Source: Circinella umbellata (taxonomy: Eukaryota; Mucoromycota; Mucoromycetes; Mucorales; Lichtheimiaceae). Taken from it: a stretch of 32,733 bases of DNA. Below the pieces are notes generated by a model. The model saw nothing but the letters and a program-made list of their open reading frames with translations, ran no database searches and was not told the DNA's origin. Position numbers and translations under genes: made by a program. The stretch's first letter is position 1. Each line of letters opens with the position of its first letter. Shown piece after piece: positions 21,578 to 31,841 of the stretch. Where the stretch lies: positions 1 through 32,733 of the forward strand of contig JAIWNF010000137.1 in NCBI GenBank assembly GCA_025093555.1, given 5' to 3'.

Positions 21578-22606
21578 TGACACGTGTGGTGCTTAGTGTT
21601 ATGTGTAAAATTGACAAAAGGTAAGAATAAAATAGAAATAAAAATAAAGAATAGAAAATAGAGAAAGAGAAGAATGATAAAATAAATAAATAGATAAACG
21701 GGTTCAGAGAAGTTAAGGGTTGTGTATAGTAAACAGTAAAGGTAGAAATAAATAAAACAATAATAAAAGAAATAGATAAAATATGCTCCAACGATGATTT
21801 CACTAAGATTATCCCAAAATCAATAATGCAAATCCAACGTTAATACAATTTCAAACGATCAAATAACCAGAATAAGATAATCTTTTATTAACAATTTTCT
21901 AATTGCTATTTATACTCAAATTCCAAGAGGGAAAAGAGTTACTTCTAACTAGTGAATATATGATCTATATTTCGATAGATAATTACATATAAGAGTACGG
22001 GGAATATTCTATATAATAGAATTATATCATTTAAAGTGTGACAGCAAGATAGACATAACATATGGTAAGAAATAAAAAAAAGAAAATATCGGATAAGAGG
22101 ACAGAAGTTATAAGAATGGGTATGATAAGGGAGAGCAAATAGGGCAACAAGATAAAAAGGGTTCAATATGATGGATTAGCGTCGAGCATGAAAATCATGC
22201 TAATAAAAGAGGCTAATAAAAATAAAAATACGGATAGGGATTAACACGATAAGAAAATTAATGATAATACAATAATTATCATTAAATACAAATAAGTTAA
22301 AGAATAAAATAATACCGAGTATAAAATAACAATGATATACAGGGAATTACGTAAAAATATAAATGATATATAAAATAAAAGGGGAGGGTCCTTCAAATAA
22401 AAAGATAAGAGTTGTATCCGAAAATAAAGATAATAATAATAAAAGGAAAAATAAAATAAAAGAAATAATGATAAGAAATATCGGCTATTTTGGGAGCAGG
22501 CTTCGGCAGAATACTTCTTCCCAAGTTATTCCATATTCGGGTGGCCAGCTCCATCACGTGAGTGCCAAAGTGGATGAGGCCGGAAAACCTCACACACAAC
22601 GTGTCA
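21578..22606 (-). repeat. 3' LTR of element B
   Basis: 1029 bp, TGACACGTGTGGTGC to CACAACGTGTCA. Ends form an 8-bp perfect inverted repeat, TGACACGT/ACGTGTCA. On the minus strand GAGTATAAATAGC near 21915 is a good TATA box. Confidence 0.93.
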
Positions 22607-22617
22607 ATACCCCCAAC
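22607..22617 (-). promoter_or_regulatory. Polypurine tract of element B
   Basis: Minus strand GTTGGGGGTAT directly before the 3' LTR. LTR A2 has the closely similar TAGGGGGTAT at the same place (31842-31851). Confidence 0.75.
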
Positions 22618-22835
22618 TAGGCCGAATACACGAAAGAAAAAAAAAATATAACGAGTAACCCAATAAAAAAAATCAGTTATACCTCAGAATATCAGAAAGA
22701 AAAAAATGTAAAGGAGATTGGGATAAAATAAGAATAAAAAGAAATCCAAAAAAAAAATGATACAATAATAAATAAGAAAGAAAAAAAAAATAAAGTAGAA
22801 ATAAAAATGAGTAGTAAAATAAAATAATTGAAGGA

Positions 22836-24164
22836 TCAATCTTCACGCCGTCTATCAATCCAAACTTGATATTGGTTCATTGCACGTCGTACCTGCACAT
22901 CTGGAATCATGGTACGATTTTCAAAAAATGTCTTGAGATTATCACCATTTACTGCTGCCTTCAGCCTTCTTGAGTTTGGCCCCTCTAAATAATATGTCCC
23001 ATTACCGCCAATACCAACAACAACCATCGGCCCCAACCATCGATCACTAAACTTTCCTTCTGGAACCTTATCGCGCATCAGTACCTGATCGCCGATCTTA
23101 AATGGCTTCCTGAAAGCTACCCTTTGATCATACAGCATTTTATCCTTGGCCTTCCGCTGTCTTGATTTTTCCTTGGCTTCCTCACGTAATTGACTTGACA
23201 TATATTCTATGACCTTCGTACGACTGATTATTTCTTCTACTATTTCTCCCTCGACAAAATCCTTTCTGGGCGCAGGCCACGTAGCCAAAGTTCTTAATTC
23301 GTAACCAAATAATAATTTTGCGGGAGAAAAACCAGTAGCTTCATTCGGCATTGTCCTTATCGCCATCAAGGCATGCGTCACATACCTCTCCCAATTCTTT
23401 TCATCATCTTCTTGACGTGCTAACTTCGCAATCGTCTGAACTATTCCCTGATTCATACGCTCGCACAATCCGTTCACTTGGGCTCTTCCCAAAGTTGTGG
23501 TTATATGGCGACAACCGAGCTTCTTTAAGAATTCAAAGACATAACGAGACATAAAATTGGACCCTCTATCAGTTAATAAATAACGAGGCACTCCGAACAT
23601 TTGTACCAAATGATTAAATAAAAATTCGGCAGTCGTTTCTTCATTGATATTATCCACCACAGCAGCAATTGGCTATCGGGTCAAATAATCTACTGCAACC
23701 AATAGATAACGAGGTGGCTGACCTTCATAATGGATAGGTCCTACAGCGTCGCATCCAACCATGTAAAAGGGGTCCGAAGGGGTATCGATCGGTTTACTTG
23801 GATTATGACGAGTCCTTCTCACTCTCGCCCGAAATTGGCAAGTGCCACAACTCTGAACTATCGTGCGCACTCTTTCAAATAAAGCAGGACCAGTGTATGT
23901 CATCTGTAACCGACGCCAAGTATTATTAATACCAAAATGTCCCTCGTTATGTACAGCTTGAATAATCTCGTTCGCCGTGCCTTCATGCAACACCTCTCGG
24001 CCTCGTATTTGCGGATCATTTGTGCTTTGATACAACCGACCACCAACCAGGACATATTTACTTGCGTGGAAACGAATTTTTCTTTTAACCTTTTCAGTGG
24101 AGTCAAGTGGATATCTTTTTCGGGAAAGATAATGAACCAGAGATAAATAAAACGGGTAATCCAT
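22836..24164 (-). pseudogene. pol: Element B integrase, one in-frame stop
   Basis: From about 24164 (MDYPFYLSLVHYL) on the minus strand. Zinc region with His in VHNEGHFG and CGTC (about residues 75-120); catalytic Asp in VGCDAVGPIHY, Asp in LLTDRGSNF and Glu in LCERMNQG. A GPY/F-like module (SDRWLGPMVVVG) lies in the C-terminal part; no chromodomain. The frame is interrupted only by TAG at 23673-23675, where the sequence reads DYLTR-stop-PIAAVV; TGG (Trp) to TAG is one G-to-A step. Otherwise the frame is open for about 440 codons, so a readthrough or a single reversion would be enough for a full product. It is separated from RNase H by ~0.5 kb of non-coding DNA. Confidence 0.9.
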
Positions 24165-24660
24165 CAAGAACAAATAAAATAAAAACACAAGAATAAACAT
24201 AAATATAAGTATAATATAAATATGAAATAAAAAAAATTGAAGAGAAAAAAAAAATGTATATATAAGATAAAAAGGTAAGATATAATCGGGCTCAATCAAA
24301 TAAAAATAAAAATAAAAGTTAAGGAAAGGAGAAAGAGTTCAAAAGAGTCCTCGTTCATTATTTATTTAATGGTTGTATTTATATAAAAATAATTAAAATA
24401 AACTAATGATACGTAATAATATCGTTTTCAATGGTATCTAATATACCGTTATCATAAAGGTTTCTTATCGTAATAAAAAAAAGGGGCATAATCTTGTTGT
24501 CAGGGAAGAAAAATGAATATAGAAAAATAAAAGAAAAATTAACAGAAACTAAAGGGGAAGGTAAGACCGAAAAGTGAAATATACACGGTAGTCAGGGATA
24601 TGAGATAAATAATAAATAAAAAAAAAATGATAATTATAGGAATAATAGTAAATATATTGA
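24165..24660. other. Non-coding gap between RNase H and integrase of element B
   Basis: About 500 bp of A-rich DNA with stops in all minus-strand frames, where related elements are continuous. On the minus strand TTTTTATATAAATAC (near 24370-24390) is TATA-like, and the order A-rich stretch, GTCCT-TTATT stretch, TATA box recalls the middle of LTR C. It may be a worn LTR-like insertion. It does not fit an intron: no GT donor precedes the RNase H stop. Confidence 0.4.
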
Positions 24661-27098
24661 CTATTTCAATAATCGAGATAATGCATCCGCTGGATTGTTT
24701 TCCCCTTTGATATATTCAACCTTGAAATTATATTCCATCATAGCTGCCGCCCATCGTTGAATTTTGGGACTTGGTGGTTTTGGATGCGGACCAAAAATAA
24801 AACGCAAACAAGAATGATCCGTGCGCACCAAAAATTCACGACCAGCAAGATAATGCCTGAATTTATTGCAAGACCAAACCAGTGCTAAAGCTTCCAAATG
24901 AGTAGCTGCATAAGACTTTTCCGCACCGCGAACAACCCGAGACGCATATGCGATTACTGTTTCTTCACCACCATCCTTGGGTACTTGGGATAATATTGCT
25001 GATAATCCTTGGCCCGAACCATCTGTGGTCAATATTTGTTTTTGTTGTTGATCGGGAAAAGAAAGGATTGGTGGCTGGGTTAAAGCCATTTTTATCGCCA
25101 AAAATGCTTTTTCTTGTTCTTTTTCCCAAACAAAAATATTTTCTTTCTTTAACAATCGCGTTAATGGCTCCACCATTTCAGCATACAACGGAACGAAACG
25201 CCTGTAAAAACCTGACATACCCAACACTGAACGAATGTCCTTTCTGTTTTGCGGCATGGCCATTTCCAACAATTTTTTTACATTTTCTTGGTTTGGTTCA
25301 ACGCCTGTTGACGACATGGTATGACCCAAAAAGACAACTTCTTTACTTGCAAAAACACATTTTTCTTGGCGCAACCGAAGATTAACCGAACGACATACAT
25401 CAAAAACTAATTCCAAATGATGATAATGCTCTTCCAAAGAATGCGAATATACAATAATATCATCAATGAACACCTGAACAAAATCACCGATATATGAGGA
25501 TAATAATCCTGTCATTGTACGTTGGAACGTAGCGCCAGCTGAAGCTAATCCAAATGGCATCACGTTGAACACGAAGGTTCCTGCTGAGCACACAAAACTA
25601 GTTTTTTCCACAGAATCAGGAGCCATCTTGATTTGCCAGTATCCTTGCACCGCGTCCAAGGTAGAAAAATATGCTGGTGCGCCATTACTTGCCAAGGAAT
25701 CAATCAGTGAGTCAATATGAGGTATAGGAAAATTTTCTGTCAAAGTGATGCTGTTCAAAAATCTGAAATCAACAACTAAACGAAGCTTGCCATTTCCTTT
25801 TCTAACGAAGAAAACTGGGGAAGAATAACGACCAGTTGATCGACGAATTAATCCGAGCTCCAACATCGATTTTATTTCTTCGCGTAAATGTTTTTCTTCT
25901 TCCCAAGAAAGACGAAACGGTTTTGACCTAATTGGAGCATCCGTAGAAGTAGGTATATGATGTTCAGCGCCCATAACTTGACCTAATCCACTATTTTCGA
26001 AGAAAACGTCTGAATAACCCTCCAATAATTCTTTTAGATCACCGGGCATATCCTTCACAGTTGATATCTCCTTGTATGATTCATCTAAGTTCGAAATTTC
26101 TTCAGCATAAAAACGCAACTGATTTTCATTTTCCTGGTCGTCATTTTCTTCATCCTCTATCATTACGGCGAAAACTTCTTGAGATTTGTTTGAATTAATT
26201 GACGATTCTGATGATTGGTAATCAGAGTGATCCGCCTGCAGTTCAACATAACCGCGACCTTTCTTGGTAGGTATAACAATGATCGATTGCTCCATTTTAG
26301 GGGTGATATTGTATGCTTTAAACCAAGTCGTACCAAGTAAACATAGATCTCGATTTGTCGATGCTTGAACACACATATGTTCTGGTCTTAACTTTCCTGC
26401 AACTCTAATAGGTACATCTTTGATTACTTCACATGGCCGTCTTGACTTATCATCCATTGTTGATACCGTTAATCGGTCCCTGCTCGACACCAGATCCAAT
26501 TTATTTACCAACGATTGACTTATCATGGACACACTTGCACCAGTATCGAAAATTGCTTGAACAACATGACCGTTTATAACGACAGGACCTCGCAACGGGA
26601 TACTTCTTTTCATTTTCTGTAAATCATATGGGTAATGATATTCCGTATCGTCTGATTCATAGCCGTTGTGGTTACCTTGTATTATGTCATCATTATCCCT
26701 CGATCCTTCCGACCATGTGCTATCCCAGTCCGTTTCGATATCTCCATCCGTTGTTTCTTCACCCTCGATGCTTATTTCCGTTTCTTCTTCGCCATCCGTC
26801 ATTGCATTTATGTCCACCGCGTTCACCTCCATACGTTGTATTTTATTGTTAGAATTATTTCGCCCGTGCAAATACTTCAATCCATCTCGAACGTCGGCAT
26901 ACGCTTTCTTGTCCAAGGCAAGCCATTGCGCCATGCTTAAACCGGAGTCTAATTCCTTGAGTCTTTCCCAAACGTCAGGTTGGTCCAAATTAACTTGAAG
27001 TTTCCGCGGTGGTTGTCGCTTCCTTGGTGCCTTGTTTGGTTTCGACGATGATGGTACTGCCGGTTGGTTCATAAGAGGCCCCCTTGGGCTAATGAGCG
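24661..27098 (-). CDS. pol: Element B pol: protease, reverse transcriptase, RNase H
   Basis: Open from the edge of the DNA transposon (27098) to the stop at 24661, about 810 codons. After a basic, Pro-rich linker and an acidic stretch comes a retropepsin domain with AIFDTGASVSMI (catalytic DTG) and LLGTTWF. RT follows with VRKGNGKLRLVVDFRFLN, STLDAVQGYWQI, VFNVMPFGLASAGATFQ and the intact catalytic FIDD (QVFIDDIIVYSH). The thumb has FLGHTMSSTG. RNase H has LTTDGSGQGLSA, the Glu in THLEALALVW and VRTDHSCL. The domain ends ADALSRLLK. All catalytic residues I can see are present. The original start has been separated from the upstream part (29429-29731) by the DNA transposon, so no normal start remains. 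Confidence 0.9.
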
Positions 27099-27300
27099 TT
27101 ATAGGTACCCCCCCTCTAGCACCTCCAAAAAAGGAGATACGGAGTTCCAAAATAGTTCATTAGAAAGCCACGCATCGAAATTTATATGTGCACTAATTTT
27201 TGCGCTAATACAATTTATGGTTGCGGAGATATGAGCGTTTAAAGTGAGGCGGTAGTGATTTTCAAAAAAAATCAAAAAATTCAAAAAAATCAAAAAATTC
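27099..27300. repeat. Left terminal inverted repeat of the Merlin-like transposon
   Basis: Matches the reverse complement of 29225-29428 with few changes, including GGAACTCCGTATCTCC, GCATCGAAATT and GATATGAGCGTTTAAAG words. The inner end fades into AAATTCAAAAAA-type runs. Confidence 0.9.
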
Positions 27301-27662
27301 AAAGGTTCAAAAAATTCAAAGGTTCAAAAATATCAAAAGTTTTTTTTATGAGTAGTATACACTAATAGTAGAAGCTGGATAGGTACTTTGATTTTTGTAT
27401 CATTATTTATTTATATAGTAAATAATTTTAGAAGTAAAGAAAATAAAAAAGAAAGAAGAAAATATAAAGAAAAGGAAACAGTATAAATAGACTAAAAAAC
27501 ATATTTATGAAAAAAAAGTCTATAGAATATAAAGTATCTCTATTGGATACGTCTTTGAGTACGAGGTGGTAGATATTCACTATTTTAAAATATAGTTAAT
27601 AATTATATAATAAAGAAAAACTAATAATAAATTAGTGATAACTCAATATAGAAGAGTATAAT

Positions 27663-29134
27663 TTACCTATTATTAGAATCTGATTCTGGCTCAGATTCAG
27701 AGCTAAATGAATCAGAATCTGAATCAATATGATCTAGTAAACCATCACCTGTATGATCTGCTAAATCTACAAAATCAAAATCATCTTGATTTTGATATCT
27801 GGAGTAGTCACCTGGAGCACGAGTTGGTAAATGACTAGTTATTTCTTCTGTTACAGTAGAGTTATCAATACTACTATTAATATCAAATTCAGTATCCCGT
27901 AAACCTTGTAGTAATCCTTGCCAATGCTGATTATAATGCTTACGGCGCCATAAAAATTCTAAGAGTTTCCATGGACAAGCATCTACTGTTCGGTGACGAC
28001 GATCGACTGAACGCTTCACAGCAGTCCAGAAACCTGGCCAAGAAATTGAAGTTAAATTATTAATATATATGTATAGTATATAATAATAGATATTATAAAA
28101 GCAAAAGTAAAATAAAAATATTACATACCTTCAATCATATTTGAGTTATATAATGTATTACCATTATTATGACCTTGACTATAGTTTACAGTTGCAAACC
28201 CCACACTATGGTTAACTGCATAATGATCATAACCAAGACTTCTTAATCTCATATATGGTGCATGGCAATCAGATACAATTTTGGTACCAGGAACCACATG
28301 ATTTTGAATTAATGGTATTAATGTATCTGCAGTACGGTTAGGTACAATGCATAAAAATGCTTTGCCAGCTCTACCATTCTTCTTTTCTACCATACCAAAT
28401 ACCCAAACACCTAAGACAGGATGCCCACGATGATGTTTATTTTTGCCAAATTTACTTTCATCAATTTGAACTTCATCTACATCAGGACCACCTATTAAAT
28501 TATAAGAGAAATATAATATTAATGAAAATATATTATAAAAAAAGAAAGAATAAGTTTTAAAAATTACCTAAGAGAAGATCTTCATCTGTTATATCATTAT
28601 CCATTACTTGATAAATATCATGAATAATTTGAGCAATAGTACGGCGCTCCAACCCAACTTGTCTCGTCAAGGAGGAAGACATATTTTGTGCAATAAACCC
28701 ATAAACAGACCAAAGTATCTTACGTAAATCAGCCTTTCTATTATAAAAATATGACCCCTGTGTAACTGATTTGGTAGACCTTCCACAACAGCTATTAGTA
28801 CAACGCCATCTTGGATATGTTTTACTTGGTGGCCATGTTATATGCATTTGAGTACTATTTCGATTACATAACATAGGATCACTAAACACATTATAATTTA
28901 CTAAGAACCTATAGTATTATAGTATATTAGTATACTGTATTAATATATATATATATATAAGTTACAGAATCCTCTACCCATCTATCCATCCATCTATCCA
29001 TCCATCCATCCATCCATCCATCCATCCATCCTTTCTTCTATCTATAGAATCAAATAACAAAAGTATACATACATTACAGCACCTTCATGTGTACTAATTT
29101 GTGAAGCAAATTCAATAATAGTTGGGAATGACAT
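27663..29134 (-). CDS. ISXO2/Merlin-like transposase, four exons, 378 aa, apparently intact
   Basis: Exons 29134-29073, 28908-28568, 28491-28129 and 28033-27663; introns of 164, 76 and 95 bp, all GT-AG. Joined, they are 1137 nt with no stop before the end. Start chosen at [12 protein letters not shown] because it is the first ATG of the open frame. Residues ~40-70 form a Cys-rich, zinc-ribbon-like part ([14 protein letters not shown]... QGSYFYN). The catalytic domain has Asp145 in [15 protein letters not shown], Asp209 in [10 protein letters not shown] and Glu255 in NSNMIEGFW; the last motif spans the third intron, which supports the splice sites. [11 protein letters not shown] and the [17 protein letters not shown] block are hallmarks of the ISXO2-like DDE family. 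The C-terminal ~60 residues are acidic and Ser/Asp-rich. It would cut and paste this element and relatives with the same ends. Confidence 0.88.
28976..29032. repeat. (ATCC)n microsatellite in transposase intron 1
   Basis: About 13 CATC/ATCC units, preceded by a (TA)n run at 28943-28959. It lies inside the first intron of the transposase gene. Confidence 0.95.
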
Positions 29135-29224
29135 ACTAAAGTGTTTAGCAATATAAAAAGTAAAAAAGAAAGAGAGAAAAGGAGAGCATTTTGAATTTTT
29201 ATACTTTTATATTTTTTTGAATTT

Positions 29225-29428
29225 TTGGTTTTTTTGATTTTTTTGAATTTTTTAAATTTTTTTCAAAATCACTACCGCTTCACTTTAAACGCTCATATCT
29301 CCGCAACCAATAATTGTATTAACGCAAAAATTAGTGCACGTATAAATTTCGATGCGTGGCTTTTTAATGAACTATTGTGGAACTCCGTATCTCCTTTTTT
29401 GGAGGTGCTAGAGGGGGGGTACCTATAA
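29225..29428. repeat. Right terminal inverted repeat of the Merlin-like transposon
   Basis: Mirror of 27099-27300. Both repeats carry, pointing inward or outward, the same short frame starting MELRISFFGGARGG, which is not thought to be a gene. Confidence 0.9.
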
Positions 29429-29731
29429 CGCACATGATCCCAACCTTGTTGGTTCCGCCGTTCTTTTTGCGATCCGTCTATTTGTCACCAAAGATGTATT
29501 GGATAAAACTCTCTTTCCAAGTGCGTACACCTCTGCTGTTTCCACAAGATTTACGTTCGACGGAACTACTTTACTTGTATTCGCCGTCTTGATATCGGCC
29601 TTAGGTGGTTCTTTTTTAGGGATGACAGTATCACCTCTTAGTGCCGTCCGTTGCCATTTCCCTGGTTCTGGTTCCCTTGTTGTTGATCCGGGCAACGACT
29701 TGAAATATGACCGTCCTGGCCGCAGTTCCAA
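29429..29731 (-). pseudogene. pol: Element B pol, N-terminal part cut off by the transposon
   Basis: A frame overlapping the 3' end of gag on the minus strand, open for about 100 codons to the transposon edge: LRGDTVIPKKEPPK, then NVNLVETAEVYALGKR and RRIAKRTAEPTRLGS. It is in a different frame from gag, so pol would be reached by frameshift or reinitiation. Basic and Pro-rich; no domain recognised. It lines up in frame with LISPRG at the start of the downstream pol if the transposon and a CG duplication are removed. Confidence 0.6.
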
Positions 29732-30501
29732 TACTTAGGAGGTGGTCTTGGAGGATTGTTCGGTGGTTGGTATCTTGATCCTTGGGAACCTAACTGGAGT
29801 TGGAGAGCACGGAGACTATCGGCAACTTGTGTTAATAGCGTTTGAGTTTGCGAAGCTGAATCCTCAGGCTTCAAGGAAGAAACAGCTGACATAGGACGAC
29901 CCATACCGCCACCAACGTTTGACCTTCCTTCTTGACCCTTGATATCAAATGGCTGATTGTGTGTTCCTCCTTGGAGATATTTTTTTTGTGCATTTTCTAT
30001 ACGTACTGCTTTGTTAATTGCCTCTTTCCATGATATGGTAACACCCGATTCCTCTATACGATAAGCAATATCTGGATTGATTGCTTGAGTAAAGTAACGG
30101 ACTTGGTAAGCTTCTGGTACTGGACCTACTAAAGCAAATAATTCTTGTAGCTTATATGCTACATTTTCTACAGATTCATTTGATTGTTGTTTCACCGCTT
30201 CGATCTTTGACCACCATGTTCCTTGATGTTCAGGTGAGATGAATCTTGCCTTGAATGCTTCTTCGAACCTATCCCAGGTGACGATTGTTTCTTCGAGTAG
30301 AACCCACCATAATTCAGCTTGACCAGTCAAGTGTGATCCAGCTATTAATAAAACTTCAGCATCGGATAAATTCCCTCTAACTCAAAGACGTTTTATTTGA
30401 TGGAGCCAAACCATAGGGTTTTCGCCAACCCCCGTACCAGAGAATGACCCAGGCGACGAAATAAACTTAAAAGCCTTGTTGTTGATTAATGATTCTGACA
30501 T
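29638..30501 (-). pseudogene. gag: Element B gag, one in-frame stop
   Basis: ATG at 30501 (MSESLINNKAFKFI), 50 bp past the primer site. The N-terminal GENPMVWLHQIKRL is followed by TGA at 30384-30382, then by VRGNLSDAEVLLIAGSHLTGQAELWW in the same frame; TGA is one C-to-T step from CGA (Arg). The capsid-like Gag region continues (FEEAFKARFISPEH, then VENVAYKLQELF), then a Pro/Gln-rich part and a zinc knuckle, YWNCGQDGHISSRC. The knuckle lacks its first Cys: the codon is TAT where TGT is expected. Ends at 29638. Confidence 0.88.
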
Positions 30502-30547
30502 TTTCTTGATATAATTATGGCACGACACGATGTTTCTTCTGTAATAA

Positions 30548-30567
30548 TCCCGGTCGACCCCCCAAAT
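30548..30567 (-). promoter_or_regulatory. Primer-binding site of element B
   Basis: Minus strand, after the LTR end GTGTCA: ATT then TGGGGGGTCGACCGGGA. The TGG start fits a tRNA 3' CCA. The same sequence adjoins the right-hand LTR A (32642-32659), so both elements appear to use the same primer. Confidence 0.65.
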
Positions 30568-31598
30568 TGACACGTGTGGTGCTTAGTGTTATGTGTATAA
30601 TCGACAAAAAGGTAAGAATAAAATAGAAATAAAAATAAAGAATAGAAAATAGAGAAAGAGAAGAATGATAAAATAAATAAATAGATAAACGGGTTCAGAG
30701 AAGTTAAGGGTTGTGTATAGTAAACAGTAAAGGTAGAAATAAATAAAACAATAATAAAAGAAATAGATAAAATATGCTCCAACGATGATTTCACTAAGAT
30801 TATCCCAAAATCAATAATGCAAATCCAACGTTAATACAATTTCAAACGATCAAATAACCAGAATAAGATAATCTTTTATTAACAATTTTCTAATTGCTAT
30901 TTATACTCAAATTCCAAGAGGGAAAAGAGTTACTTCTAACTAGTGAATATATGATCTATATTTCGATAGATAATTACATATAAGAGTACGGGGAATATTC
31001 TATATAATAGAATTATATCATTTAAAGTGTGACAGCAAGATAGACATAACATACGGTAAGAAATAAAAAAAAGAAAATATCGGATAAGAGGACAGAAGTT
31101 ATAAGAATGGGTATGATAAGGGAGAGCAAATAGGGCAACAAGATAAAAAGGGTTCAATATGATGGATTAGCGTCGAGCATGAAAATCATGCTAATAAAAG
31201 AGGCTAATAAAAATAAAAATACGGATAGGGATTAACACGATAAGAAAATTAATGATAATACAATAATTATCATTAAATACAAATAAGTTAAAGAATAAAA
31301 TAATACCGAGTATAAAATAACAATGATATACAGGGAATTACGTAAAAATATAAATGATATATAAAATAAAAGGGGGAGGGTCCTTCAAATAAAAAGATAA
31401 GAGTTGTATCCGAAAATAAAGATAACAATAATAAAAGGAAAAATAAAATAAAAGAAATAATGATAAGAAATATCGGCTATTTTGGGAGCAGGCTTCGGCA
31501 GAATACTTCTTCCCAAATTATTCCATATTCGGGTGGCCAGCTCCATCACGTGAGTGCCAAAGTGGATGAGGCCAGAACACCTCACACACAACGTGTCA
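30568..31598 (-). repeat. 5' LTR of element B
   Basis: 1031 bp, near-identical to 21578-22606. The differences I noticed include one G in a G-run, CATATGG/CATACGG, CCAAGTT/CCAAATT and CCGGAAAACC/CCAGAACACC. Confidence 0.93.
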
Positions 31599-31603
31599 AA
31601 CTC
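31599..31603. repeat. Target duplication of element B (right), AACTC
   Basis: AACTC here and at 21573-21577. The left copy overlaps the last A of LTR C. Confidence 0.75.
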
Positions 31604-31604
31604 G

Positions 31605-31841
31605 TGACACATGGTAGAGTTTCCCTTGTTGTAAAGTCTGTCAAAAATCAATCAAAGAAAAAGATAAAAGTAAAAGTAAAAGGGATAGAAAAAGATAAAG
31701 ATTTATTATTTTGCGGTTGAACCGCCCATATTTATACTTACTTAAGTGGTCACATGACCATCCAAGGATCAAATTCTAAATCACAAATCACGTGAACCTT
31801 TTCTTTGGTCTGACCAAACGAAACTACCACACAACGTGTCA
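31605..31841 (-). repeat. LTR A2 (left LTR of the A2 element)
   Basis: TGACACATGGTAGAG to CACAACGTGTCA. It is uninterrupted and so shows the empty site of element I at about 31755 (GACCATCCAAGG). Its start has CACATGG where the other copies have CACGTGG, a transition at CpG. A minus-strand TATAAATATGGG box lies near 31725-31736. Confidence 0.9.

Larger units (their letters stand above)
27099..29428 (-). mobile_element. ISXO2/Merlin-like DNA transposon
   Basis: 2330 bp with long inverted repeats: about 200 bp at each end (27099-27300 against 29225-29428), starting TTATAGGTACCCCCCC and ending GGGGGGGTACCTATAA. It sits between gag and pol of element B. Its gene encodes an ISXO2/IS1595-like transposase, which among eukaryotic elements points to Merlin. 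The target duplication is unclear. With the ends given here it is only CG, and taking the insert out joins the upstream pol frame to the downstream one (...LGSCA-LISPRG...). A 4-bp ATGA is also possible if the ends lie a few bases outward. Neither is the 8-9 bp typical of Merlin. Confidence 0.88.
21578..31598 (-). mobile_element. Element B: Ty3/Gypsy LTR retrotransposon with 1.03-kb LTRs
   Basis: A minus-strand element. Its 5' LTR is at the right (30568-31598) and its 3' LTR at the left (21578-22606). Primer site, gag, protease-RT-RNase H, integrase and polypurine tract occur in the expected order. AACTC occurs on both sides (21573-21577 and 31599-31603), a 5-bp duplication. The LTRs differ at only about ten positions by eye, so insertion is fairly recent. 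It is interrupted between gag and pol by a DNA transposon (27099-29428). Gag and integrase each have one stop codon; protease-RT-RNase H is open throughout. Confidence 0.92.

Noticed and set aside
20987..22166. Several hydrophobic Phe/Tyr/Leu reading frames that look like membrane proteins
   Set aside because: They fall inside LTRs C and B and are translations of T-rich strands; the same frames recur in both LTR copies of element B.
24165..24660. Intron in element B pol
   Set aside because: No GT donor lies in the open frame before the RNase H stop codon, and an LTR element passing through RNA would lose an intron.
27099..27302. Short gene starting MELRISFFGGARGG at the transposon ends
   Set aside because: The same peptide is read out of both inverted repeats, so it comes from the repeat sequence; on the left it merely runs into the pol frame.
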